Shown here: in pieces, positions 27,650 to 36,407 of the stretch
Layout of the letters: each line of letters begins with the position of its first letter
Position numbering within the stretch: position 1 is the first letter of the stretch
NCBI RefSeq assembly: GCF_019430945.1
Contig: NZ_JAHYCB010000014.1
Span: 62,001-126,000 of the forward strand
DNA length: 64,000 bases
Direction: 5' to 3'
Origin: Neorhizobium populisoli
GTDB lineage: Bacteria > Pseudomonadota > Alphaproteobacteria > Rhizobiales > Rhizobiaceae
Translations under genes and position numbers: made by a program
The notes under the pieces: model-generated
Databases searched by the model: none
Seen by the model: the letters and a program-made list of their open reading frames with translations, nothing else
Told to the model about the DNA's origin: nothing

Positions 27650-27919
27650 ATGACTTTCGGCGAGGAAACACGCGCTATATCGGCCGACAGCTCACGCACG
27701 GCCATCGCCGCAGCACGGCTGAATCACAGCCTGCTCCCGGACGGCTGCCACGTCAACGAAAATGGCAGATCAGCCTTCGGTAACAACTTACCCGACCCCT
27801 TGGAAAGCATCTCTGTTGGCAAAGTTGCAGCGACGGTTGTCATTCCGTCCGACATGGCTAAACAGGTGGCCGATGCAATGTCGGGAGCTCGATATAGCTT
27901 CCGCGAAGAGGTAAGTTGA
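27650..27919 (+). CDS. Unknown 89-residue protein ahead of gntR
   Basis: 89 residues, family not recognised. Translation is supported by a strong Shine-Dalgarno, GGGGAGGA, six bases before the ATG, and by the TGATG overlap with the GntR start at 27919. The protein is hydrophilic, has no signal peptide or membrane helix, and has one Cys. It could be a real small protein or a leader whose translation drives the regulator through coupling. Codon use is less GC-biased than in its neighbours. Confidence 0.5.
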   Translation: MTFGEETRAISADSSRTAIAAARLNHSLLPDGCHVNENGRSAFGNNLPDPLESISVGKVAATVVIPSDMAKQVADAMSGARYSFREEVS

Positions 27920-28638
27920 TGGATCAATCCGGCGCGATAGCGGCCGCCAGGGCGGAGCCTCGGTTCAGCGACATCATCTACGAGAGGATCGTGGGGATGA
28001 TCGCTGACGGCCGTTTTCCCGTCAACGAACGCCTTCCCTCCGAGCCCAATCTCGCCATCATGTTCGGTGCCTCGCGGCCGGTGGTGCGTGAAGCGCTGGA
28101 ACGGCTGCGCGCCGACCAGCTGATCGTCTCGCGCAAGGGCTCCGGCTCCTATGTGCGCCAGCGTCCGGACTCCTCGGTCTTGAGGCATGTGCCGGTCGGA
28201 TCGCTGGCCGATGTGCAGCGCTTCTTCGAATTCCGCGCCGGGCTGGAAGCCGAGGCTGCGGAACTGGCGGCCCGCAACTGGCAGGCCCATGACCGCATCC
28301 GCATTCTGACCAAGCTTGCGGCCATCGAACACTGTCTGGAAATCGGCGAACTCGGTGCCGAAGAGGATCAAGAACTGCACGATGCGATCGCGGCAGCAAG
28401 CGGCAATCAGTTCCATGTCACGGTGCGCGACTGGTTCCGGCCGCATTTCACGGTCGGCATGTCGCTGACCCGCAGTCTCAGCCTGAAGCGCACACCACAA
28501 CATGTGCGCATCGTCCAGGACGAACATCAAGCGATCGTCGAAGCAATCCTGGCGCGGCGGGAGGCCGCTGCCCATGACGCCATGAAGATTCATATCCTGA
28601 ATGCACGCGCCCGCATGTTCCAGGGCGTGGGAGGCTAG
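27919..28638 (+). CDS. GntR-family regulator, FadR/FCD subgroup
   Basis: 239 residues. The N-terminal winged helix (about 15-85) reads RLPSEPNLAIMFGASRPVVR then ALERLRADQLIVSRKGSGSY. The C-terminal FCD domain (about 95-225) has the acidic/histidine ligand pattern E-LHDAIAAASGN and a late H-x-A-IVEAI, typical of metal-dependent acid sensing. It sits between the two halves of the sugar-acid locus and probably represses both, with a uronate or aldarate as inducer. The ATG at 27919 overlaps the preceding stop. Confidence 0.88.
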   Translation: MDQSGAIAAARAEPRFSDIIYERIVGMIADGRFPVNERLPSEPNLAIMFGASRPVVREALERLRADQLIVSRKGSGSYVRQRPDSSVLRHVPVGSLADVQRFFEFRAGLEAEAAELAARNWQAHDRIRILTKLAAIEHCLEIGELGAEEDQELHDAIAAASGNQFHVTVRDWFRPHFTVGMSLTRSLSLKRTPQHVRIVQDEHQAIVEAILARREAAAHDAMKIHILNARARMFQGVGG

Positions 28639-28686
28639 AAGCCGTCAATTTTGAGCGACGTGGGGAGACGTCGCGGGGAGGACTTT

Positions 28687-29517
28687 TTGAAACGGATTGC
28701 GATAACGGGCGGCGCCGGCAATATCGCCACGCAGCTCAGAGGTTTCATGCGTTCCGAGGTGGAGCATATAAGGCTGATCGACATCAGGCCGGCGGCCGAT
28801 CTTGCTTCGAACGAAAGCTTTTTCGAAGGCGATCTTGCCGATGCGGGTGCAATGCACGCCGCACTCGAAGGCATGGACAGCGTCATCCATCTCGGTGGCC
28901 TGCCGCGCGAATTCGACATCGCTCACATGATCCCGACCAATATTCTCGGCACTTACAATGTCTACGAGGCCGCGAGAGCAAACGGCACGAACCGCGTCGT
29001 CTTCGCCTCCAGCAACCACGCGACTGGATTCTACCCGCGTTCGCAAACGATTACACCGCTCGACGTGCCCCGACCAGACACCCGTTACGGCCTGTCGAAA
29101 TGCTGGGGCGAGATGGTCGCCGGCTTTTACTACGACAAGGCGGGCATCCGCACGCTGTCGATCCGCATCGGCAATGCCGGTCCCTACCCCAATAGCGAAC
29201 GCGCAGCGGCGATCTGGATCAGCCCGCGTGACCTCTATCAGCTCGTCAGGATCGGCCTGACCCATCCGGATATCGCTGCCGCCGTCGTCTACGGCATGTC
29301 GAAGAACGATGCCGGCTGGTGGAAGGACGAGCTTGCCGAACGACTGGGCTACCGGCCACAGGATTTCACCCGCGATCATCTGAAGCTGGAACCCGTCGAG
29401 GAAAGCCCGGTCGCTTCCTTCTTCCAGGGCGGCGGTTTCTGCGATCCCGAGCATGACGGGACGATCCGGCTCAGGGACGAAAACGGACTTGTATTATCAG
29501 GAGAAGCGACGCGATGA
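28687..29517 (+). CDS. udh: Uronate dehydrogenase (NAD-dependent)
   Basis: 276 residues from a TTG start at 28687 preceded by GGGGAGGACTT; an in-frame TTG at 28651 lacks such a site. It is an extended short-chain dehydrogenase: NAD motif TGGAGNIATQLR, substrate block FASSNHATGFYP, catalytic Y-x-x-x-K as RYGLSKCWGE, and late NDAGWW. These blocks parallel Agrobacterium uronate dehydrogenase, which oxidises galacturonate or glucuronate to the aldarolactone. The next gene is a lactonase, which fits the product. The gene overlaps that lactonase by 4 nt. Confidence 0.85.
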   Translation: MKRIAITGGAGNIATQLRGFMRSEVEHIRLIDIRPAADLASNESFFEGDLADAGAMHAALEGMDSVIHLGGLPREFDIAHMIPTNILGTYNVYEAARANGTNRVVFASSNHATGFYPRSQTITPLDVPRPDTRYGLSKCWGEMVAGFYYDKAGIRTLSIRIGNAGPYPNSERAAAIWISPRDLYQLVRIGLTHPDIAAAVVYGMSKNDAGWWKDELAERLGYRPQDFTRDHLKLEPVEESPVASFFQGGGFCDPEHDGTIRLRDENGLVLSGEATR

Positions 29518-30398
29518 GCGCCACAAAGATCATCACCCCGGACGTGCGCAAGGTCATCGACTTTCCCCTGAAGGTCGGCGAATCCCCGACATGGGATGAG
29601 CGCACCGGCGATCTCTGGCTGGTCGACATCCTCGCGCCTGCCGCCATCTGCCTTCGCGCTTCCGGCAAGATCGACCGTTTCGAAATGCCGACAAAAATCG
29701 GCTGCCTGGCGCTTTGCGAAAACGGCGAGGATATCGCCGTGGCGCTGGAAAGCGGCGTGCATATCCTCAACCCGAAGACCGGCTCGCTGACACTGCTCTG
29801 CAACCCGGACAACGGCCGGCCGGACAGCCGGCTGAACGACGGCAAGGCCGGGCCGGATGGCTGTTTCTGGGTCGGCACCCGCGACGAAGCGGTGCCGCAG
29901 ACCGGCAATGCCCGCCTCTACCGCGTCAAGCCGGACGGCTCCTTCGACACGATCCTCGACGGCAACCTGATGACCTCCAACGGCATTTCCTGGAGCCCGG
30001 ACGGCCGCACCATGTATCATTCCGACAGCAGCGGGCTTTACGCGCAGGTCTTCGACTTTGATCCGGAGCTCGGCGTCACCAGTGCCCCGCGCCGACTGCA
30101 CGATTTCACGCCGGAAGAAGGCCGCCCGGATGGTGCCGCGGTCGATGCCGAAGGCTTCTACTGGATCTGCGGCCAGCAGGGCAGCCGGATCAACCGGATT
30201 GCGCCCGACGGCACCGTGGTTGAAGCCTATAAAATGCCGGCCAAGGGGCCAAGCATGCCCTGCTTCGGCGGTCCGGATTTCTCGACGATCTACGTCACCA
30301 CGCTTTCCACCGACAACAACGGCACGTTCGAACACGGCACGCTTTACGCTTTCGAAGCCGGCGTGCGCGGCCTGCCTGAACACCGTTTCGCGATTTGA
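29514..30398 (+). CDS. SMP-30/gluconolactonase family lactonase
   Basis: 294 residues, six-bladed propeller family. Metal-ligand blocks are present: GESPTWDERTGDLWLVDI (Glu), NDGKAGPDGCFWVGT (Asn/Asp) and SNGISWSPDGRTMYHSDS (Asn, Asp). It is likely a cytoplasmic hydrolase opening the aldarolactone made by the uronate dehydrogenase, with which it overlaps by ATGA. The exact sugar is not readable. It is followed after 11 nt by a lyase of the DHDPS family. Confidence 0.86.
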   Translation: MSATKIITPDVRKVIDFPLKVGESPTWDERTGDLWLVDILAPAAICLRASGKIDRFEMPTKIGCLALCENGEDIAVALESGVHILNPKTGSLTLLCNPDNGRPDSRLNDGKAGPDGCFWVGTRDEAVPQTGNARLYRVKPDGSFDTILDGNLMTSNGISWSPDGRTMYHSDSSGLYAQVFDFDPELGVTSAPRRLHDFTPEEGRPDGAAVDAEGFYWICGQQGSRINRIAPDGTVVEAYKMPAKGPSMPCFGGPDFSTIYVTTLSTDNNGTFEHGTLYAFEAGVRGLPEHRFAI

Positions 30399-30409
30399 GG
30401 AATAGTCAC

Positions 30410-31327
30410 ATGAACATCCAGGATTTCCGCAAGACGCTGACCGGCATTTCCGGCGTTCCGATCACCGCCTACGACAAGGACGGCGAGGTCGATGCCGCCA
30501 CGACCCGCAAGGTTTATGACCGCGTAGCGGAAGCCGGCATCCACAATATCGTCGCAGCCGGTAATACCGGCGAATTCTACGCGCTCACCTCCGCCGAGAT
30601 CGCCACAGTGACCGAAGCCGCTGTTGCCGGCGTCGATGGCCGCGCCCCGGTGACCGCTGCCGTCGGCCGCTCCCTGCGCGAGGCGATTGCAATGGCAAAG
30701 GCCGCCAAGGGCATGGGCGCTTCCGCCGTCATGTCCCACCAGCCGGTCGATCCTTTTGCCGCGCCTCAGGCGCAGATCGATTATTTCCGCGGTCTTGCCG
30801 AAGCTTCTCCGCTGCCGATGGTCGCCTATGTGCGCGCCGACGGCTTTACCGTCGACGACATGTTGCGGCTCGCAAGCCACGAGAACATTGCCGGCATCAA
30901 GTTCGCGACGACCGACATCCTGCTCCTGTCCCGCTCGATCGCCGCCTCGGACCCCAGCCATGCGCTGTTCGTCTGCGGCCTGGCCGAAAGCTGGGCGCCC
31001 TCCTTCACCGCCGCCGGCGCCCGCGGCTTCACCTCCGGCCTCGTCAATGTCGCGCCGTATTTCTCGCTCGCGGTGCATGCAGCACTTGAGGCGGGAAATT
31101 TTGCCGAAGCCCGCCGCATCGTCGAGATCATCGAGCCCTTTGAACGGATGCGCACCAAATACCGGAACGGCGCCAACGTGACCGTCGTGAAGGAAGCATT
31201 CGCGCTGACGACCGGTCTGTCCGTCGGGGAAGTCCGCATTCCAGGCCTGCCACATCTCGATCCGGCGGATCGTACGGCTCTTGCGGAGATGTTGAAGAGC
31301 TGGTCGGAGCAGCCGGCAGGCGCCTGA
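30410..31327 (+). CDS. DHDPS-family lyase/dehydratase (KdgD or aldolase type)
   Basis: 305 residues. The DapA/NAL barrel shows the GNTGEFYALT substrate-carboxylate motif (normally GTTGE), a Tyr in MVAYVRAD and the Schiff-base Lys in AGIKFAT. Context after uronate dehydrogenase and lactonase suggests 5-dehydro-4-deoxyglucarate dehydratase or a keto-deoxy acid aldolase; sequence alone does not separate them. ATG at 30410 follows TGAGGAATAGTCAC; an in-frame TTG at 30395 would overlap the lactonase stop. It is the last gene of the rightward operon. Confidence 0.8.
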   Translation: MNIQDFRKTLTGISGVPITAYDKDGEVDAATTRKVYDRVAEAGIHNIVAAGNTGEFYALTSAEIATVTEAAVAGVDGRAPVTAAVGRSLREAIAMAKAAKGMGASAVMSHQPVDPFAAPQAQIDYFRGLAEASPLPMVAYVRADGFTVDDMLRLASHENIAGIKFATTDILLLSRSIAASDPSHALFVCGLAESWAPSFTAAGARGFTSGLVNVAPYFSLAVHAALEAGNFAEARRIVEIIEPFERMRTKYRNGANVTVVKEAFALTTGLSVGEVRIPGLPHLDPADRTALAEMLKSWSEQPAGA

Positions 31328-31417
31328 CAGCCGTGTCTTTAAAAATCGAGTAGCTATCAATTCCGACGTAGCTACCAACTCGACCGGCTCGGAGCCTCAT
31401 GGAGCAACCGCTACTTC

Positions 31418-31510
31418 ATCAATATCGCGGCGCGGCAAACCGGCTTCAGCGATCGCGACCGGATGCGCCGCGCCTTCCTGTGCGCAGTCGGTCAACCGCC
31501 GCAACGAAGG
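31418..31510 (+). pseudogene. AraC/GlxA-type regulator remnant (C-terminal helix-turn-helix)
   Basis: One frame reads IAARQTGFSDRDRMRRAF followed by LCAVGQPPQ, an unmistakable match to the last DNA-binding helix of GlxA/FtrA-type AraC regulators (GFGDRxRMRRAFLRxFGQPPQ). Nothing upstream encodes the rest of the domain and no start codon is near, so only about 30 codons survive. It lies in the 311-nt gap (31328-31638) between the uronate operon and the tautomerase gene; the remaining sequence there shows nothing else. Confidence 0.6.
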
Positions 31511-31638
31511 CTGGGATGGAAGCATCGTGACCCAAATCAACGCTTATTCGACATTCCAGATTGGGCTGAGGAGGCTTACCTTCAGCTCACGGTCGGGCGT
31601 GAAGGTTAAGCCCAGCCATATCGAACTGGAACCCTGAA

Positions 31639-32034
31639 ATGCCCTTTCTTCAGCTGGACGTGAATGGTCGATACACACCGGAAGACAAACAAAAGCTTGC
31701 GGCGGCAATGAGCAAAACCTATTCGCAGATGATGTCGGTCGACATCAGGCGAGTAAGCGTCGCCATCCGGGAATGCGGGGATGGAAGCGTTTGGCGCATA
31801 CCTGAAGCCGGCGGCGAGCCGGTGCCGGTATCTGTCATGATGCTTGATATACGCCGCGGCCGACCGCCTGAACTTCGAATGGAAGTGGCGAAAGCGCTCT
31901 GTGCCCATTGCATCGAAATATTGGGATTGCGAGAGGACCGCCTGAACGTCGAGTTTACCCAGCATTCCGGCGACGAGATGTATCATCCGACATTGGGTGG
32001 ATTCAGCGCCGAATGGGAACCGGGAGAACACTAG
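31639..32034 (+). CDS. Tautomerase-superfamily protein
   Basis: 131 residues starting Met-Pro, the position-2 proline (Pro1 after Met removal) that is the catalytic base of this superfamily. It has two beta-alpha-beta halves with ISV/VSV-like core strands and an Arg-rich middle, and is longer than 4-oxalocrotonate tautomerase (62), like the fused double-length members. The substrate is unknown. The 5' region GGAACCCTGAA gives a moderate ribosome site. It is convergent with the DUF72 gene. Confidence 0.72.
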   Translation: MPFLQLDVNGRYTPEDKQKLAAAMSKTYSQMMSVDIRRVSVAIRECGDGSVWRIPEAGGEPVPVSVMMLDIRRGRPPELRMEVAKALCAHCIEILGLREDRLNVEFTQHSGDEMYHPTLGGFSAEWEPGEH

Positions 32035-32083
32035 GCGCCTCCCGAACTCCATTATCCGGATAAATGCACGCCCCTGCTGGCTA

Positions 32084-32788
32084 TCACAATAGCTTTGAAT
32101 GCAGGCCAAGCGCGGTCAGCGCATTCTCAATTGCAGCCCCTGAGGCGGTATTGTCGAAGATGCACCAGCCATCCGTTGCCAGCAGCTCAGAAAATGACCT
32201 GATCTCCTCGTCGGTATAACTTGAGTAGTAGATTTCCGGATTGCCATGCAGGCGAATATACCGCGGAGGATAGGCAAAATCGTCTGCCGGCCACGTTGGA
32301 GCAGGATCGGCAAAAACTCGTTCGATGGCATAGCTTTTCAGCAGGTCCAATGCCTCTTTGCAGGCCCAGCTCTTGTGACGAACCTCGATGACGATCACGC
32401 CCTTATCGGCGTCTCGCATTGCCTTGAATGCGGTTTCGAGTTCGTCGGCATCGAATTTCAGTGAAGGCGGCAATTGGCATAATAGCGGTCCGCGCTTCCC
32501 TCCGAGGGGCGCGATGTCATCAAGAAAGGTGTCGAATGGTTCGCCGATGTCTTTCAACCGCCGGGTATGGGTGATCTCCTTCGGGACCTTTACCGAGAAC
32601 CGAAAACTGTCCGGCACGGACTGTGCCCACCGTTCGAAGGTTGTCCTCTTGTGCCGGCGATAAAAGGTGGAATTTATCTCGACGCAATCGAACACGGAGG
32701 CATATCGCGTCAGCCCGCTGCCCTGCTCAGCAAACCGGCCGGCCAGCTTTTTCGGAATGGACCAGGCAGCGGTTCCGATCATCGGCAA
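32084..32788 (-). CDS. DUF72 (YecE-like) protein
   Basis: 234 residues from a TTG start at 32788, preceded by GGGAGAAATAGA. ATG two codons later or TTG at 32821 are alternatives. DUF72 features: VEINSTFYR, FSVKVPKEITHTRRL, PLLCQLPPSLKFD, IEVRHKSW and YIRLHGNPE. It is a TIM-barrel family of unknown enzymatic function; no signal peptide is present. It follows the GGDEF-EAL gene on the same strand after about 120 nt. Confidence 0.82.
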   Translation of the reverse strand: MPMIGTAAWSIPKKLAGRFAEQGSGLTRYASVFDCVEINSTFYRRHKRTTFERWAQSVPDSFRFSVKVPKEITHTRRLKDIGEPFDTFLDDIAPLGGKRGPLLCQLPPSLKFDADELETAFKAMRDADKGVIVIEVRHKSWACKEALDLLKSYAIERVFADPAPTWPADDFAYPPRYIRLHGNPEIYYSSYTDEEIRSFSELLATDGWCIFDNTASGAAIENALTALGLHSKLL

Positions 32789-32910
32789 ATCTATTTCTCC
32801 CGCAGCCCTGACGTCTGGCAATGGCAGAAACGATGATTTGATAGCGAGGTTCCGGCATTAAGCCCGGCGCATCCCAGCGCCATGGATAAAGCTCAAGCTC
32901 GGCACCCGGT

Positions 32911-35226
32911 TTAGATCTGCATTGAAGCCCGCTGATCTAACCGACTGCTCCACAACATTGTCTCGAACTCGTCGACCGGCATCGGTCTTGAAAACAGGTA
33001 TCCCTGCAGATCGTGGCAACCGGCCGAAATCAGAAAATCTCTTTGCCCGACCGTCTCGACCCCCTCAGCGGTGATCATCTTCCCAAGTGTTCTGCTTAAG
33101 CCCAAAATCGCCGAAATAATTGCCGCGCCTTCCGCTTGATTGCCGAGCAGGCGAACGAAGGACTTGTCGATCTTGATGCGGTCTATGTTAAATTGAATGA
33201 GATGGCTAAGTGACGAATACCCGGTGCCAAAATCGTCAAGTGCGATCCTGACCCCCGCTGACCGGAGCCGTGTAAGTCCGGCATGAGCCTTCTCGTCGAG
33301 CTCGAACAATGTTGCCTCGGTGACCTCAAGCTCCAATCTGGACGGAGACAGGCCCGTTTTTTCCAATATGCCCAACACCTGTTTATCGAATTCGGATCGG
33401 CGGATTTGCAATGGCGAAACATTGACCGCGATCGTCAGATCATCGGGCCACCGGGCTGCTGCCTTGGCAGCGTTCTCGAGCACCCACTCGCCGACCTGAT
33501 CGATCAAGCCGGCTTCTTCGGCGAGTGGAATGAATTTGTCGGGCGACAGGAGCCCATGGACCGGATGACGCCAACGGATCAAAGCTTCCGCACCCGATAG
33601 CTGATGGAGATCTCCGCTTCGATGGACGCCCTGATAGAAAACTTCCAGACCGTGTTCGCTGAACGAATTTTCATCGACCTCACTGGAGCGGACCGCGGCA
33701 CCCCGTTCGAGTTCGATCCTGAGATCGTTCTTGAGATTTTCGCGCGTTGAAACGAGCCGATCAAGGGAAGGATCGTAGGCAACGACTTGTCCCCGCCCAT
33801 TGGCCTTGGCCTGATACAAGGCAACGTCTGCACGTCGCAGCATTTCGGTAGTGCCGAGATTGGGGCCTTCAAAGAGTGCCACACCGATCGAACATCCAAT
33901 TCGGACCACGGCATCGGCTGCCTTGAGGAGGAACGGCTTGCTCAACTCGTCGATAAAATCCTTGAGGATCGCCTGCGAATGATCGCCGACGTCGATATCG
34001 GGCAGCAGCAGAGCAAATTCGTCGCCGCCAATTCTGGCAAGAGTATCGTCGTCACCGATCAGCGCGCGCATTCTCGCGACCGCTGCGTGCAAAAGCTCGT
34101 CGCCCGCGGGGTGGCCATAGGTATCGTTGACCTGTTTGAACCTGTCGAGGTCGATCAGGGCGAGAACGCCTCGCGATGATCGGGCTCCCATCGAACTGAC
34201 ATACTTCTCGAACCGGGTGACAAACAGCAATCGGTTGGGAATGCCGGTCAGGACGTCATGGACGGCAACATGGCGGGCATTCTGCTCGCTGGCGCTAAGC
34301 TCGCGCAAGCTGCGGCGCAGGCGCGCCATCAAGGCAAAGAACAGAACCGCGATGATGACACCGGCAATCGACAATACCGGGACCAGACGGCCCACCACAC
34401 GTGATCCCGGCAGGTCGGGCTGCCAGATGATGTAGCCGATCGGCTCACCACTTTTTGTGGCTTCAATCTGGAATGCGACCTCGTCGTTCTCCTGATCTTG
34501 CGTGCGGGCGTATCGGGCACCCGCCAGGCCTTGCTCTCGACTGATCATGTCAAGCAGAGCACCATCAAGGAACCGAAAAACGACAAGATAGAGACGATCG
34601 CTGGATGCTGATCCAGCTCTGCGTGCCGAGGTATCCGAGATGGACACCACGCCTGCAACAGAAGGACGTCCCTCCAGCCGCATAAGCTCAACGCGGCTCA
34701 GATCTCCAGCCGCGGTTGACTGTGATGTGGCACTGGACATCATCGCGTCGATGTCCTGCAAAAGCGGCTGCAGAAGAGGGCGGACCCATCGATATCGGCG
34801 CACCTCGTCGGGAGCCAGGTTCGCGGCAAGCTCGCCATTGCCTCTGACGAGAAACGCAGCGTTATAGGCAAACACCGCCGTGGCAATCTTGCCGAACGCC
34901 TCCGTCGTTACCGTACCGCTCCGTTGTCGCTCGACGCCCTCTGCAATGACGGCCGAAGGATCTGCCGAGAGAAGAGTTTCATAACCTGCGCCGATCAGTG
35001 TGATCTCTTGGCTTACACGTTGAACCTGATGTTGCAGGCGCGCATCAACGAGGCCGCGCTGTCGTTCAAGAGCCGCAGCGTCGCTTTCCGCGCCAGCCCA
35101 GATCGCTGAAAGGAAAACAAGACCCAGAGTTGCAAGGCCGCTGATCGACAGAAAAAACAGGATCGAACCGGAAGACGTCCGGATACTCCGCCGAGCTAGC
35201 ATATCTCGCATCAAACCAGCAGGCAC
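32911..35226 (-). CDS. Membrane GGDEF-EAL cyclic-di-GMP enzyme with CHASE4-like sensor
   Basis: 771 residues from a GTG start (GAGAGGGACGCG upstream). A membrane helix (about 20-42), a periplasmic sensory region (about 45-275, CHASE4-like) and a second helix (about 282-302) precede a GGDEF domain with intact GGDEF at 400-404. The inhibitory RxxD site is absent (Gly in place of Arg). The EAL domain is complete: AEALIRW, NVSPLQ, EVTEATL, DDFGTGYSS, KIDKSF, EGVET. It could make or degrade c-di-GMP; all residues for hydrolysis are present. The canonical H/YQPIV reads FYQGVH, a mild deviation. Confidence 0.92.
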   Translation of the reverse strand: MPAGLMRDMLARRSIRTSSGSILFFLSISGLATLGLVFLSAIWAGAESDAAALERQRGLVDARLQHQVQRVSQEITLIGAGYETLLSADPSAVIAEGVERQRSGTVTTEAFGKIATAVFAYNAAFLVRGNGELAANLAPDEVRRYRWVRPLLQPLLQDIDAMMSSATSQSTAAGDLSRVELMRLEGRPSVAGVVSISDTSARRAGSASSDRLYLVVFRFLDGALLDMISREQGLAGARYARTQDQENDEVAFQIEATKSGEPIGYIIWQPDLPGSRVVGRLVPVLSIAGVIIAVLFFALMARLRRSLRELSASEQNARHVAVHDVLTGIPNRLLFVTRFEKYVSSMGARSSRGVLALIDLDRFKQVNDTYGHPAGDELLHAAVARMRALIGDDDTLARIGGDEFALLLPDIDVGDHSQAILKDFIDELSKPFLLKAADAVVRIGCSIGVALFEGPNLGTTEMLRRADVALYQAKANGRGQVVAYDPSLDRLVSTRENLKNDLRIELERGAAVRSSEVDENSFSEHGLEVFYQGVHRSGDLHQLSGAEALIRWRHPVHGLLSPDKFIPLAEEAGLIDQVGEWVLENAAKAAARWPDDLTIAVNVSPLQIRRSEFDKQVLGILEKTGLSPSRLELEVTEATLFELDEKAHAGLTRLRSAGVRIALDDFGTGYSSLSHLIQFNIDRIKIDKSFVRLLGNQAEGAAIISAILGLSRTLGKMITAEGVETVGQRDFLISAGCHDLQGYLFSRPMPVDEFETMLWSSRLDQRASMQI

Positions 35227-35400
35227 CGCGTCCCTCTCCCCAAGCAGGCTGATTGTGACTGCGATTGTTTACGAAATGCTTTTCAAGGGAGGTCGAATTT
35301 AACGACAGCAAGTGATGTGGACATTAATAGTTGTGTGATTTGCTACGCTCCGACGGAAAGTAAACGGGGCTTGTCCTCCAACATCAGATCGAGGTTTGAA

Positions 35401-36204
35401 ATGAAGTCATCTCAGCTGTCGAAGTTGATAAGAAAGGGCTTGCTCGCAAGCGCACTCCCGATGGCATTGTTGTCTGCGCCTGTTGCAGGTATTGCCGCCG
35501 ATGCAGACAAGATCAGAATCGCCGTCGAAGGAGCTTTTCCCCCGTTCAACTATGTCGATGCCAAAAAGCAGCTTCAGGGTTTTGACGTCGACATTGCCAA
35601 GGCTCTCTGCGCGGCGGAAGAAATGTCATGCGAATTTGTCATGCAGGAGTGGACGGGCATGATCCCCAACCTCCTGGAAAACCGTTACGACGCGATCATC
35701 TCATCAATGTCGATGAGTGCGGAACGGCGCGAGAAAGTGGCGTTCACCCAGAGATACTATGATAGTCCGTCCGTTTTCATCGTACGGAAGGGGACCAAAA
35801 TCCCTGGCACGGCGGCAGAACACCTGAAGGCGCTCAAGCTGGGCGTCACGTCCGCAACGTCACAGGAAGCCTACGCCAAAAAGTTTTACAGCAACGTCTC
35901 AACGACGGTATTTGCTGCGTCACCGGATCTCTACAAGGGTCTTGCCGACGGAAGCGTTGACATCATCCTTGAAGATAAACTGGCCGTTTACGATTGGCTT
36001 GCTAACACCAAAGCGGGCAGTTGCTGCGAGTTCGTCGGAGCTGACCTCAAAAATGCCGAGTATTTCGGCGATGGTGCCGGGATCGCAGTTCGCCCGTCTG
36101 AGACCAAGCTGGCTGATCGGTTCAACCACGCTCTCAAGACAATCGAAGACAGTGGCGAATATGATGCCATCAATGCGAAATATTTCCCTTTCAGCATTCG
36201 CTGA
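35401..36204 (+). CDS. Amino-acid ABC transporter binding protein (orphan)
   Basis: 267 residues with a Sec signal peptide (about 10-33, cut near AGIAA-DADK) and the periplasmic family 3 fold: GAFPPFNYVD, LQGFDVDIAKALC, EWTGMIPNLL, YDAIISSMSMSAERREK. This is the lysine/arginine/ornithine or histidine binder class. Four Cys residues in the mature part are unusual. No permease or ATPase gene is adjacent, so it must share a transporter elsewhere or act as a sensor partner. ATG at 35401 follows GAGGTTTGAA; 28 upstream in-frame residues are rejected. It is divergent from the GGDEF-EAL gene. Confidence 0.86.
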   Translation: MKSSQLSKLIRKGLLASALPMALLSAPVAGIAADADKIRIAVEGAFPPFNYVDAKKQLQGFDVDIAKALCAAEEMSCEFVMQEWTGMIPNLLENRYDAIISSMSMSAERREKVAFTQRYYDSPSVFIVRKGTKIPGTAAEHLKALKLGVTSATSQEAYAKKFYSNVSTTVFAASPDLYKGLADGSVDIILEDKLAVYDWLANTKAGSCCEFVGADLKNAEYFGDGAGIAVRPSETKLADRFNHALKTIEDSGEYDAINAKYFPFSIR

Positions 36205-36347
36205 AAAGATCAGCATGCCGATTCCACGCTTCGATCTAGCGCCAGGCTGGAGTGGGGCGTGGCTTTCGAGCTGAGACGAGGCAGTGGTTCACCAAGCAAA
36301 AGACGCGAAAGCCTCCTCGTCATCCTCCGGAAAAGCTCATCATCTCA

Positions 36348-36372
36348 GGAACATCAGGTAAGCGATTGTGTT
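36348..36372 (+). promoter_or_regulatory. Possible EcfG-type general-stress promoter
   Basis: GGAAC (36348-36352), a 16-nt spacer, then TGTT (36369-36372). The alphaproteobacterial EcfG consensus is GGAAC-N16/17-CGTT, so there is one mismatch. It lies 36 nt before the BON-like gene, a class often under general-stress control. Confidence 0.45.
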
Positions 36373-36407
36373 GTTCATCTGACATTCTTGTTGTGAGGAT
36401 CTGACGG

